A DNA stretch of 64,000 nucleotides, from contig NZ_JANPVQ010000001.1 in NCBI RefSeq assembly GCF_026157105.1, positions 1,605,501-1,669,500 on the forward strand, read 5' to 3'. The position numbers and the translations under genes are program-made. Numbering within the stretch: position 1 is the first letter of the stretch; every line of letters starts with the position of its first letter. The notes beneath the pieces were generated by a model that was not told the DNA's origin, did no database searches, and was given only the letters and a program-made list of their open reading frames with translations. This DNA is from Sphingomicrobium marinum. GTDB taxonomy: Bacteria > Pseudomonadota > Alphaproteobacteria > Sphingomonadales > Sphingomonadaceae. Below are positions 50,500-59,225 of the stretch, piece by piece.

Positions 50500-52076
50500 G
50501 CCGAGCGCTTCCACGGGCGGCGATCCGCGAGCACGGCCTTGGCAGCATTATGCCCCGGCGCGCCCGTCACTCCGCCGCCCGGATGCGCGCCCGAACCGCA
50601 CAGATAGAGCCCCTTTAGCGGCATGCGATAATCGGCATGGCCAATCATCGGCCGCGCGCTGAACAATTGGTCGAGCCCCATCTTGCCGTGGAAAATATCG
50701 CCGCCAATCAATCCGAAGCGGCTTTCGAGGTCGGCTGGCGAATGGATTTGGCGCGCGATTACGCTGTCCGCGAACCCGGGTGCATAGCTGTCAACGCAAG
50801 CGATAATTTGGTCGGCGGCGGACTCGCGCTCGTTTTCCCACTTGCGGCCATCGGGCAAACGGTAACGAAAATGCTGGCAGAACAGGCTGGCGACATGCTT
50901 GCCCTTTGGCGCGAGCGTCGGATCGAGCGTCGATGGGACAAGCATTTCGATGACCGGGTCGCGGCTCCACCCGTCGAGCACGGCCGAGGCATGGGCTTTC
51001 GCCATATGATCGAGGCTGGGTGCCATGATGATGCCCGCAGTCAGGTGGTCGCCTCGCCCCGGCTTGGCGGTGAAATTGGGAAGTCGTTCGAGCGCCACGT
51101 TCATGCGGAAAGTCGCGCTTTCGCACGCCCAGTTGGTGAAATGGCGTTCGACATGCCGCTCCACCGCGCCATCGGGCACGAGGTAATCGAACAACAGTTT
51201 GGGATTGATGCCGGCCACGATCTGCTTGCCGCGATAGGCCTTTCCGCCAGCGAGCACGCCCACCGCACGGCCGCCCTCGACGATCACTTCGGTCGCGGGT
51301 GTGCCGAGCAGGATGTCCACGCCTGCTTCGCGGCAGGCCTTGGCCATCGCCTGCGTGATCGCGCCCATGCCGCCGATTGCATGCCCCCATGCGCCTTCCT
51401 CCCCGTTCACTTCGCCGAACAGGTGGTGCAGCAGCACGTAGCCGGTGCCGAAATCATAGGGTGACGCGAAGTTGCCGACGATGCCGTCAAAGCCGAATAG
51501 AGCTTTGGCCAACTGTCCTTCGAAGCGGGCATCGAGGATATCGCCCGCGCTTGCGGTGAAATAGCGGTGCAGGATGCGGATTTCGCGATCCTTGAGGCCG
51601 ATCAGGTCGGCGCCCAGCCGCAATTGTCCCGGCAAGTCGGACAGACCGAACCCAGGCGGAGCGCGCATCAGCCATTTCTTGATCAGGCCGACGACCCGCT
51701 GCAGCTCTTCGAGATAGCGATCATAGGCCGCGCCATCGCCCTTGTGATGGCGGACGAGTTCGGCGCGTGTCAGCCCGTCGCGACCCGCGAGCAGATGCTC
51801 GCCCCCCCGTGTCGGCAGGAGGTTATCGACCTTGCGCAGCACGATCTCGAGCCCGTGCCGGTGCAATTCCAAGTCCTGGATGACCTTGGGCTGGAGCAGG
51901 CTGACCGTGTAGCTCGCCGCGCTATTGCGAAATCCCGGATGAAATTCGTCGGTAACCGCGGCACCGCCCACCGTTTCGGCGGCTTCGATCAGCGCGACCT
52001 TGAGGCCCTTTCTGGCCAGATAGTAGCTGCAGACAAGGCCGTTATGCCCGGCCCCGATGACGACGACATCATGCAT
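50496..52076 (-). CDS. Phytoene-dehydrogenase-like FAD oxidoreductase (PYROXD2-like)
   Basis: A 526-residue flavoprotein. The N-terminus VVVIGAGHNGLVCSYYLARKG is the FAD Rossmann site, followed by EAAETVGGAAVTDEFHPGF. The C-terminus has MPLKGLYLCGSGAHPGGGVTG, with GAPGHNAAKAVL. This pattern marks the NAD(P)/FAD group related to carotenoid desaturases and animal PYROXD2; no carotenoid genes are near, so CrtI is unlikely. The substrate is unknown. It overlaps both neighbours (gor stop and the CoA-transferase start). Confidence 0.88.
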   Translation of the reverse strand: MHDVVVIGAGHNGLVCSYYLARKGLKVALIEAAETVGGAAVTDEFHPGFRNSAASYTVSLLQPKVIQDLELHRHGLEIVLRKVDNLLPTRGGEHLLAGRDGLTRAELVRHHKGDGAAYDRYLEELQRVVGLIKKWLMRAPPGFGLSDLPGQLRLGADLIGLKDREIRILHRYFTASAGDILDARFEGQLAKALFGFDGIVGNFASPYDFGTGYVLLHHLFGEVNGEEGAWGHAIGGMGAITQAMAKACREAGVDILLGTPATEVIVEGGRAVGVLAGGKAYRGKQIVAGINPKLLFDYLVPDGAVERHVERHFTNWACESATFRMNVALERLPNFTAKPGRGDHLTAGIIMAPSLDHMAKAHASAVLDGWSRDPVIEMLVPSTLDPTLAPKGKHVASLFCQHFRYRLPDGRKWENERESAADQIIACVDSYAPGFADSVIARQIHSPADLESRFGLIGGDIFHGKMGLDQLFSARPMIGHADYRMPLKGLYLCGSGAHPGGGVTGAPGHNAAKAVLADRRPWKRSA

Positions 52077-53422
52077 CAGCGCATCAACACCAGTTCTTCG
52101 GCCATGGTCGGGTGCAGCGCGACGGTTTCGTCGAAATCGCTTTTCGTGAGACCCGCTTTGACCGCAATCGCAGCGGCCTGGAGGATCTCCGGAGCCTCGG
52201 GGCCGATCATGTGGATACCCACGACGCGGTCGTTCGAAGCATCGACGACCAACTTGTAGAGCGAACGCTCGTTACGCCCGGCCAGAACGTTTTTCATCGC
52301 GCGAAAATCTGACGTGAAGGTCTTGATCTGGCCACCAAGTTTGTTGCGCGCTTCGCTTTCGGTCAGGCCCACGCCGGCGATCGGCGGGTGCGAGAATACC
52401 GCATTGGGCACATTGTCGTAATCGATCGTGCGGTCCATGCCCCCGAACTGCGTATCGGCAAAGGCATGGCCCTCGCGAATGGCGACGGGGGTTAGCTGGA
52501 TGCGGTCGGTGACATCGCCGACGGCATAAACGTCCTCGGCCGTCGTACGATTATATTCGTCGACCTTGATCGCGCCGCGATCTTCGGTTTCCACCCTTGC
52601 CTTGTCGAGCCCCAGATCCTGCGTGTTGGGCACGCGGCCCGTGGCGAACAGAAGCTGATCGACCTCCATGTCATCGCAGCCGTCCATCGTCAGCAGGAGC
52701 GATCCATCGCCCTGCTTCTCGACCTTCTTGAATTTCGCATTGAAGCGGAAATCGATGCCCTTGGTCATGCTGATCTGCAGCAGCCGGTCGCGCATCTGCT
52801 CGTCGTAGCCGCGCAGGATCTGGTCGGAACGATTGATGATCGTAACTTTCGACCCGAACTCGTTGAAAATACCGGCAAATTCATTGGCGATATAGCCGCC
52901 GCCCGCGATTGCGATGCGCTTCGGCAGTTCGGGCAAATGGAAAACGTCGTTCGACGTGATTGCGTGGTCCTTGCAGCCCTCGATCTCGGGAATGAATGGC
53001 TCCGCGCCCACGGCAATCAGTATCTTGTCCGCTGTAATCGTACGGCCGTCCGAAAGCTCCACCTTCCCGCCACCCGCCAGCCGCGCGCGGCACTCGAATA
53101 TCTCGACGTCATTGTTGCCGAGCGTCTGCCTGTAGAGACCTTCGAGGCGATCGACCTCGGCCGCGACATTGTCGCGCAGCTTGGCCCAATCGAAGCTCTT
53201 GCCCTCGATATCCCAGCCGAATTTCACGCAGTCCTGCAGATCCTCCGCGAAATGCGCACCGTAGACGAGCAGCTTCTTGGGAACGCAGCCGCGGATCACG
53301 CAGGTACCGCCGACACGGTATTCTTCGGCAATGCCGACCTTGGCACCGTGGCTGGCGGCAATGCGCGAGGCGCGTACACCGCCCGACCCCGCGCCGATCA
53401 CGAAGAGGTCATAGTCGCTCAT
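52076..53422 (-). CDS. gor: Glutathione-disulfide reductase
   Basis: A 448-residue NADPH-flavoenzyme that reduces oxidised glutathione. The redox disulfide is in VGGTCVIRGCVPKKLLVYGA. The FAD site is LFVIGAGSGGVRASRIAASHG and the NAD(P) site is IAIAGGGYIANEFAGIFNEFG. Its C-terminal end has the catalytic His-Glu region ALHPTMAEE. I chose the ATG at 53422 (MSDYDLFVIG), which overlaps the pgi stop as ATGA; the long upstream frame lies within pgi. It supports gshB at 40 kb. Confidence 0.96.
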   Translation of the reverse strand: MSDYDLFVIGAGSGGVRASRIAASHGAKVGIAEEYRVGGTCVIRGCVPKKLLVYGAHFAEDLQDCVKFGWDIEGKSFDWAKLRDNVAAEVDRLEGLYRQTLGNNDVEIFECRARLAGGGKVELSDGRTITADKILIAVGAEPFIPEIEGCKDHAITSNDVFHLPELPKRIAIAGGGYIANEFAGIFNEFGSKVTIINRSDQILRGYDEQMRDRLLQISMTKGIDFRFNAKFKKVEKQGDGSLLLTMDGCDDMEVDQLLFATGRVPNTQDLGLDKARVETEDRGAIKVDEYNRTTAEDVYAVGDVTDRIQLTPVAIREGHAFADTQFGGMDRTIDYDNVPNAVFSHPPIAGVGLTESEARNKLGGQIKTFTSDFRAMKNVLAGRNERSLYKLVVDASNDRVVGIHMIGPEAPEILQAAAIAVKAGLTKSDFDETVALHPTMAEELVLMR

Positions 53423-54924
53423 AGCCCTGCCTTCTCGATTAGGTTGCGCGTCGAGGCGTCGAACTGGTCGCGCGCTTCGGGATCGTCGATCGCGCGTGCC
53501 ATTTCCTTGCCCAGTTCCACGCCGAACTGGTCGAACGGATTGATCTGCAGCAGCGCTGCCTCGGCAAAGGTCCGATGCTCGTAAAAGGCGATCAGCGCGC
53601 CAAGGCTGCGCGCATCCAACCGCTCGAGCAGGATCGTCGTCGACGGACGGTCGCCAGCATAGGCGCGCGCCGGATCCTCGCTCTCCTTGCCGGTCATCAA
53701 CGCGGCGCCTTGCGCAAAGGCATTCAAAAGCAGCTGGCGATGCTGGCGGGGATCCTGGCTGTCTTCGTTTTCCGCCACCGCGATGAATTCGATCGGCATG
53801 ACCAGCGTGCCCTGGTGGAGCAACTGGAACACCGCATGCTGTGCGTCGGTCCCCACCCCGCCCCACACCACCGGCGCGGTAGCGCGGTCGACGGGCGCGC
53901 CCTTGGCGGTGACACCCTTGCCGTTCGATTCCATGATCAACTGCTGGAGATAGGGCACCAGCAATCGCAGCCGCTCGTCATAGGCGAAGAAGGCGCGCGC
54001 CTGGCTACCGCGATTATGCACGTAGAACAGGTCGCTTGCCGCGGCGAGGAACGGCGCATTCTTATCGAGGGCAGCGAGCTTGAAGTGCCGATCCATCTCG
54101 GCCGCGCCCTCGAGCATCGCTTCAAATGCGTCCCAGCCGAGCGCCAGCGCAATCGAGATGCCCACCGAAGACCACAGCGAATAGCGCCCCCCGACATTTT
54201 CGCTGAACGGCAGGATGCGCGTTTCATCGATGCCATATTCGAGCGCGCGTTCGGGGTTTGCCGTGATTGCGATGAGCTGCGCCATCGGGTCTTCGATGCC
54301 CGCGCCGCTCAGCCAGTCCAATGCGGCTTCGACATTTTCCAGCGTCTCGGTGGTCGAGAAGCTCTTTGATACGGCGATGACCAGCGTCGTGCCCGGGTCG
54401 AGCCCGATCAGCGCTTCGTCCATTGCTTCGCCGTCGATATTGGAAACGGTGCGCAGGTCCAGCTTGGTTCCGCCGCGGCCCAGCGCGTCGACCGCCAGCG
54501 CCGGCCCCAGCGCCGATCCGCCGATGCCGATATGGAGGATCGCATCGATCTCGCCGAACGCCTCGGCCTCGATCGCGTCGATCAGGTGGCGCATGCGATT
54601 GCGCAGCCGCGTCGCCATCTCATTGTCTTCGCGCCCGCCCTCGCCGCGTTCGGCGACATGCGTGGCGCTGCGCTCTTCGGTGACGTTGACCATTTCACCC
54701 GCGAACAAGGCCCGCCGCTGCTCGACAAAATCTGTCGCGCCAGCCAGCGCCTCGAAATGCGCCACGAGATCTGCATCGAGGTGCGTCTTGGAGAAGTCGA
54801 AATGGAGATGCGCGGCATCGAAAGCAAAGCGCTCGTGACGCCCGTCATCTTCAAACAAGGTCTCGATGCGCGGCGCGTCATGGGCTTCGATGGCCGCCCA
54901 GGCCTTGGCAGTGGAATCACTCAT
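53419..54924 (-). CDS. pgi: Glucose-6-phosphate isomerase
   Basis: A 501-residue cytosolic enzyme linking glucose-6-phosphate and fructose-6-phosphate. Signatures include LHIGIGGSALGPALAVDAL, VIAVSKSFSTTETLENVEAAL, and GGRYSLWSSVGISIAL, and the active-site region near the C-terminus NPFDQFGVELGKEMARAI. I chose the ATG at 54924 (MSDSTAKAW). It is the first gene of a four-gene overlapping unit and diverges from lepB with 78 bp between starts. Confidence 0.97.
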   Translation of the reverse strand: MSDSTAKAWAAIEAHDAPRIETLFEDDGRHERFAFDAAHLHFDFSKTHLDADLVAHFEALAGATDFVEQRRALFAGEMVNVTEERSATHVAERGEGGREDNEMATRLRNRMRHLIDAIEAEAFGEIDAILHIGIGGSALGPALAVDALGRGGTKLDLRTVSNIDGEAMDEALIGLDPGTTLVIAVSKSFSTTETLENVEAALDWLSGAGIEDPMAQLIAITANPERALEYGIDETRILPFSENVGGRYSLWSSVGISIALALGWDAFEAMLEGAAEMDRHFKLAALDKNAPFLAAASDLFYVHNRGSQARAFFAYDERLRLLVPYLQQLIMESNGKGVTAKGAPVDRATAPVVWGGVGTDAQHAVFQLLHQGTLVMPIEFIAVAENEDSQDPRQHRQLLLNAFAQGAALMTGKESEDPARAYAGDRPSTTILLERLDARSLGALIAFYEHRTFAEAALLQINPFDQFGVELGKEMARAIDDPEARDQFDASTRNLIEKAGL

Positions 54925-55002
54925 GCCCCGCCTCTTACGGCAGCCGCGCGTAATTGCCATCCCCGCTTGACCTTCGCAGCGAACCCTTGAAGGGAGAGCG
55001 CG

Positions 55003-55815
55003 ATGGATAGTGCAGAACAAGAGACCGACAAAAAAGGCATGCCGCTGTGGAAATTCCTTGCCCTGCTGGCGGCCTTCGCTTGGGTGCTGAGGAGCTTCAT
55101 CGTCGCGCCCTTCATGATCCCGTCGGGATCGATGATGCCGACCATGCTGGTGGGCGACTATCTGTTCGTCTCCAAATGGCCCTACGGCTATTCGAAGTGG
55201 AGCTTTCCGCTGCAGATCCCCAGCTTTGAGGGGCGCATTCTCGAAAGCATGCCAGAACGCGGCGATATCGTTGTCTTTCAGTCGCCCGACGCCAGCAAGG
55301 AAATCGTCGTCAAGCGCGTCATCGGACTGCCCGGCGACGAGATCGAGATGCGATCGGGCCATGTCGTGCTGAACGGCACCCCGCTACCCAAGGAGCGCAT
55401 GCGCGATTTCGGCCTGCAGATCAGCCAGAACAGCCCGTGCAATGTCGCCGCCGGCGCGCGGCCCTTCATCGAACCCGATGGTGAAGGCGGCGAAATCTGC
55501 CGCTACCCGGCGTACCGCGAAACGCTGCCCTCGGGCCGCTCCTACACGGTGCTCGACCAGGTCGACGGCTATGCCGATGCCCTTGGACCTTACACCGTGC
55601 CAGCGGGCCATCTCTTCATGCTGGGCGACAATCGCGACGCCAGCGGCGACAGCCGTTTTTCGATCAGCGATGGCGGGGTCGGCTACCTGCCGATGGAAAA
55701 TGTCATCGGCCGCGCCGAGATGAACTTCTGGTCGACCGACGGCAGCGCCAGCTACTTCCTGCCCTGGACCTGGTTCACCGCGCTGCGCGGTAGCCGCGTC
55801 GGCGTGACCTACTGA
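55003..55815 (+). CDS. lepB: Signal peptidase I
   Basis: A 270-residue inner-membrane serine protease that removes signal peptides. One N-terminal membrane segment (LWKFLALLAAFAWVLRSFIV) is followed by the catalytic Ser in MIPSGSMMPTMLVGDYLFV and the catalytic Lys in EIVVKRVIGLPGDEIEM. LFMLGDNRDASGDSR is the C-terminal signature. AGGGAG lies before the ATG. The stop overlaps rnc by one base (TGATG). Confidence 0.97.
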   Translation: MDSAEQETDKKGMPLWKFLALLAAFAWVLRSFIVAPFMIPSGSMMPTMLVGDYLFVSKWPYGYSKWSFPLQIPSFEGRILESMPERGDIVVFQSPDASKEIVVKRVIGLPGDEIEMRSGHVVLNGTPLPKERMRDFGLQISQNSPCNVAAGARPFIEPDGEGGEICRYPAYRETLPSGRSYTVLDQVDGYADALGPYTVPAGHLFMLGDNRDASGDSRFSISDGGVGYLPMENVIGRAEMNFWSTDGSASYFLPWTWFTALRGSRVGVTY

Positions 55816-56483
55816 TGGATCAGGACACCACGGCAACGGTCCAGCAGCTGCTCGGCCATACGCCCGGCGACCCTTCACTATTCGACCGCGCCCTCACGCA
55901 CGGATCGCGGCAGGGCGAGGGCAATTACGAACGTCTCGAATTTCTCGGCGACCGCGTGCTCGGCATCGTGATCGCGGACTGGCTTTATCACCGGTTTCCC
56001 AAGGAAGCAGAAGGCAAGATGAACCGCCGCTTCGCCTCTTTGGTATCGCGCGAAACCTGCGCCGAAGTCGGGCGCAGCATCGACCTGCCGCGCTTCATCC
56101 GCTTGTCCAAGCAGGCCCGCGAAGGCCGTGCGGAGACCAGCGACAATGTCATCGGCGATGTGATCGAGGCGCTGCTCGGCGCGCTCTATCTCGATGCCGG
56201 GCTAGACGCCTGCAGCGCTTTCGTGCGCAAGCATTGGGCGCCGCTTCTCGATGACCAACGCAAGGCACCGGTACACCCGAAGAACGGCCTGCAGGAGCTG
56301 GCCGCCGAAAAGAAACTCGGTACGCCGCGCTACGAGGATATCGGGCGTACCGGCCCCCATCACGATCCCCGGTTTCGCGTGAAAGTCACCCTGCCGGGCG
56401 ACCGCGAGGCGGTGGGCGAAGGCGCCAGCAAGCAGGAAGCGCAAACTGCCGCCGCTGCCGCCCTGTTGGAGCAATTATCATGA
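55815..56483 (+). CDS. rnc: Ribonuclease III
   Basis: A 222-residue double-strand-specific endoribonuclease that processes rRNA and mRNA. The catalytic signature is YERLEFLGDRVLGIVIADWL, and acidic metal ligands recur in NVIGDVIEALLGALYLDAG. A C-terminal double-strand-binding domain (GLQELAAEKKLGTPRY to KQEAQTAAAAALLEQL) is present. It lies between lepB and era, the classic order, and overlaps each by 1-4 bp. Confidence 0.97.
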   Translation: MDQDTTATVQQLLGHTPGDPSLFDRALTHGSRQGEGNYERLEFLGDRVLGIVIADWLYHRFPKEAEGKMNRRFASLVSRETCAEVGRSIDLPRFIRLSKQAREGRAETSDNVIGDVIEALLGALYLDAGLDACSAFVRKHWAPLLDDQRKAPVHPKNGLQELAAEKKLGTPRYEDIGRTGPHHDPRFRVKVTLPGDREAVGEGASKQEAQTAAAAALLEQLS

Positions 56484-57370
56484 CCAAATGCGGTCTCGTC
56501 GCCGTGCTCGGCGCCCCCAACGCGGGCAAATCCACGCTGGTCAATGCGTTGGTCGGCCAGAAGGTCGCGATCACCAGCCCCAAAGCGCAGACCACGCGCA
56601 CCAGGCTGATGGGCATCGCCATCCATGACGACGTCCAGATCCTCCTGCTCGACACGCCCGGCATCTTTTCGCCCGGCCGCCGCCTCGACCGCGCCATGGT
56701 CAAGGCCGCCTGGGAAGGTGCCGAGGATGCGGACCGCGTCCTAGTGATGATCGATGCTGCTGCCGGCCTCTCCAAGAAGGCGCAGATGCTGCTCGACGGG
56801 GTGGCAAACCGGCCCGAGCCCAAGATCCTCGTGCTCAACAAGACCGACATCGCCAACAAGCGCGAATTGCTCGTTCTCGCGCAGACCCTGTCGGACCGGC
56901 TCGACCCCGAAGCCGTCTTCTTCATCAGCGCCACAACGGGCGAAGGGGTCGACGACCTCAAGCAGCATCTTGCCTCGGTCATGCCCGAAGGCCCGTGGCA
57001 TTTCCCCGAAGACCAGTTGTCCGACGCGACCGACCGCATGATCGCCGCCGAGATGACGCGCGAGCAGCTCTACAACCAGCTTCACCAGGAACTGCCGTAT
57101 GCGAGCGCGGTCGTGACCGAGAAATGGGAAGAACGCCCCGACGGGTCGACCGCGATCCACCAGCAAATCCGCATCGCGCGCGACAGCCAAAAGGGCATCG
57201 TGCTCGGCAAGGGCGGCTCAAAGCTCAAGAGCATCGGTGAAGCCGCGCGCAAGGAGATCGCCGAACATCTTGGCCGCAAGGTGCACCTGTTCCTCCACGT
57301 CAAGGTCGATCCCAAGTGGGACGAGGACCGCGAGATTTACGAAGAGGTCGGACTGGACTGGTCAGCCTAA
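56480..57370 (+). CDS. era: GTPase Era
   Basis: A 296-residue GTPase that helps 16S rRNA and 30S maturation. GTP motifs are G1 GAPNAGKSTLVNAL, G3 LLDTPGIFSPG and G4 VLNKTDIANK. The C-terminal KH domain (GKGGSKLKSIGEAARKEIAE, RKVHLFLHVKVDPKW) binds RNA. It ends lepB-rnc-era and converges on cobB, overlapping its stop by 9 bp. Confidence 0.98.
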   Translation: MTKCGLVAVLGAPNAGKSTLVNALVGQKVAITSPKAQTTRTRLMGIAIHDDVQILLLDTPGIFSPGRRLDRAMVKAAWEGAEDADRVLVMIDAAAGLSKKAQMLLDGVANRPEPKILVLNKTDIANKRELLVLAQTLSDRLDPEAVFFISATTGEGVDDLKQHLASVMPEGPWHFPEDQLSDATDRMIAAEMTREQLYNQLHQELPYASAVVTEKWEERPDGSTAIHQQIRIARDSQKGIVLGKGGSKLKSIGEAARKEIAEHLGRKVHLFLHVKVDPKWDEDREIYEEVGLDWSA

Positions 57371-58063
57371 TAGTTCGTCGACAAACGCCGGCACCAGTTC
57401 GCTTGCCGGGCCCATGCGGCTTTCGTCGAAAAAGATGCTGCCCTGGCTGGGGTCCAGGTTGAGCTCGACGCAGTAGGCGCCGCGATATTTCGCGCTCTGG
57501 ACGAACCCCGCCGCCGGGTAGACCGCGCCCGACGTCCCGATCGATACGAACAGGTCTGCACGCATCAATGCTTGCTCGATCCGCTCCATCTCGTAGGGCA
57601 ATTCGCCGAACCACACTATGTCGGGTCGCAGCATTTGCTGCGCGCACTCGGGGCAAGGCGGGAATTCGATCAAGTCGCCCTCGACCCGCGATCGCTCGCC
57701 ACAGCCGAGGCAAAGCGCGCTTCGCAGCTCGCCATGCATGTGCAGCATGCGCTTTGCCCCTGCCCGCTCATGCAGGTCGTCGACATTCTGGGTGACGATC
57801 AGCAGTTCGCCGCGCCATTCGGCATCGAGCCGCGCCAGCGCGTCATGCGCCGCATTGGGTTCTACCGTCGACAGCGCCGCGCGGCGCGCATCGTAAAATC
57901 GCTGCACCAGATGAGGGTCGGCAACGAACGCGCCCGGCGTGGCGACATCTTCGACGCGATGCCCCTCCCACAGCCCTTCCGCACCGCGAAAGGTCGCAAG
58001 CCCGCTTTCCGCGCTGATGCCCGCACCGGTCAGGATCACAATGTTTTCAAAGTCTTGTTTCAT
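57362..58063 (-). CDS. cobB: NAD-dependent protein deacylase, sirtuin class III
   Basis: A 233-residue Sir2 enzyme. NAD motifs are ILTGAGISAESGLATFRGA and TQNVDDLHERAGAKRMLHMHGE, the latter holding the catalytic His. Zinc Cys are paired in CLGCGERS and CPECAQQM. The Y-x-x-R residues (RFYDARRAAL) typical of desuccinylase/demalonylase sirtuins seem to be present, so activity may go beyond acetyl groups. I chose the ATG at 58063 (MKQDFENIV); an upstream start would add residues unlike the family. Confidence 0.93.
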   Translation of the reverse strand: MKQDFENIVILTGAGISAESGLATFRGAEGLWEGHRVEDVATPGAFVADPHLVQRFYDARRAALSTVEPNAAHDALARLDAEWRGELLIVTQNVDDLHERAGAKRMLHMHGELRSALCLGCGERSRVEGDLIEFPPCPECAQQMLRPDIVWFGELPYEMERIEQALMRADLFVSIGTSGAVYPAAGFVQSAKYRGAYCVELNLDPSQGSIFFDESRMGPASELVPAFVDELLG

Positions 58064-58178
58064 CTTTGACACGCTTTCACAGGCCTTCCATCGGAACAAG
58101 ACGGCTATTCACCCATTGGCAACACATTCCTGCCACATTTCCATTGACACTCCTGTCAATAACCGCATGGTGAGACCT

Positions 58179-58571
58179 ATGAGTAATGAAGCGTTCCACC
58201 ACCAGATCGGCATTCGTCCCGACGACATCGACTTCATGGGTCACGTCAACAATTCGGTGTATCTGAAATGGGTGCAGGACGCCGTCGTCGACTATTGGAC
58301 GAAGATCGCGCCGCCCGACGCGGTGGCAAAGCATCTGTGGGTCGCGCTCAAGCACGAGATCAGCTACCGCCGCCCCGCTTTCCTGGACGACAAGATGGTC
58401 GCCGACGTCATTGCCGAACGCGTGCAGGGCGCACGCGCGATGTTCACGACAGTGATCAAGCGCGGCGAGGATGTCATCGCCGAAGTGAAGAGCACCTGGT
58501 GCTGCCTCGACAGTGTGACGCAGCGGCCTGTCCGCCTTGCCACGGACATCGTCAAACGCTTCGTCGACTGA
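58179..58571 (+). CDS. Acyl-CoA thioesterase (4HBT hot-dog)
   Basis: A 130-residue hot-dog thioesterase of the YbgC/FadM group. The signature is RPDDIDFMGHVNNSVYLKWVQDA, where the Asp acts in hydrolysis. ISYRRPAFLDDKMVADV follows. The substrate is unknown. Two starts are in frame: ATG 58167 and ATG 58179. I prefer 58179 because GGTGAG lies just before it. A 150-bp leader region separates it from the next gene. Confidence 0.88.
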   Translation: MSNEAFHHQIGIRPDDIDFMGHVNNSVYLKWVQDAVVDYWTKIAPPDAVAKHLWVALKHEISYRRPAFLDDKMVADVIAERVQGARAMFTTVIKRGEDVIAEVKSTWCCLDSVTQRPVRLATDIVKRFVD

Positions 58572-58649
58572 CGGGGTAGCGCGAATCGCGCAAATGTGAT
58601 TAACGCAGATTAGGAACGACGCCTGCCCGAGTGGTTGCGTTGTATGAGT

Positions 58650-58704
58650 TCGCCCGGTTCGGGCGACGCCGTTCCCGGGAGCCGACGCCAAAATGGCCGT
58701 CGGC
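58650..58704 (+). promoter_or_regulatory. Two consecutive hairpins in the leader of the 58722 gene
   Basis: TCGCCCG (58650-58656) pairs with CGGGCGA (58660-58666). GCCGACGCC (58681-58689) pairs with GGCCGTCGGC (58695-58704) with one bulge. AGGGGAG follows closely, then the ATG. The first could terminate the thioesterase transcript and the second could control translation; neither has a T-run. Confidence 0.4.
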
Positions 58705-58721
58705 AACAGGGGAGATGACCA

Positions 58722-59165
58722 ATGATGAAGCACTTGCTTGCCGCGGCCACCGCCGCGACGATGATCCTTGCCGTGCCGGCACAGGCGCAAAGCGCACCGC
58801 CGATAATTGGCGGCGAATATTGGGAAGTGACGGGTATTGATGTCGCCGACGGGGCAGGCCCGCGCTATGCCAACTGGCTCGCGACCGAATGGCGCCGGTT
58901 CAACGACTTCTCGATGGAGCAGGGCTGGATCACCAGCTACACGATACTCTCGAATGTCCATAACCGGCATGACGAGCCCGATCTTTACTTGATCAGGACC
59001 TATGCGAGCCTGCCGGACGGCGCCGAGGGCGATCGTCGCCGCGAAGCCTTCCAGGCCTTCGTCCGACGCACCAACGACCAACTCGCCGCGGAAAGCGGAA
59101 ATCGCGCCGAATATCGCACGGTGATGAGCACGTCGCTGCTGCAGGAACTGAATTTCCGCGAGTAG
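58722..59165 (+). CDS. Secreted protein of unknown function
   Basis: A 147-residue protein with a signal peptide (ending AQAQ at about residue 23). The mature part is alpha/beta with Trp and Tyr repeats (GGEYWEVTGIDVADG; RYANWLATEWRRFNDF; LYLIRTYASLPDG), and no Cys. It might be a dimeric alpha-beta barrel-like protein, but I cannot place it in a family. AGGGGAG precedes the ATG pair (58722 and 58725). A hairpin follows the stop and dapB begins 60 bp later. Confidence 0.75.
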   Translation: MMKHLLAAATAATMILAVPAQAQSAPPIIGGEYWEVTGIDVADGAGPRYANWLATEWRRFNDFSMEQGWITSYTILSNVHNRHDEPDLYLIRTYASLPDGAEGDRRREAFQAFVRRTNDQLAAESGNRAEYRTVMSTSLLQELNFRE

Positions 59166-59173
59166 CGCCGCCG

Positions 59174-59208
59174 GCCCCGGGCAATCGCGGTTGCGGATTG
59201 TCCGGGGC
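59174..59208 (+). terminator. Hairpin between the 58722 gene and dapB
   Basis: GCCCCGGGCAATC (59174-59186) and GATTGTCCGGGGC (59196-59208) pair over 13 bp with one G-T wobble and a 9-base loop, 9 bp after the stop. No T-run follows. Confidence 0.5.
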
Positions 59209-59225
59209 TACGGCACAGATCAGCC

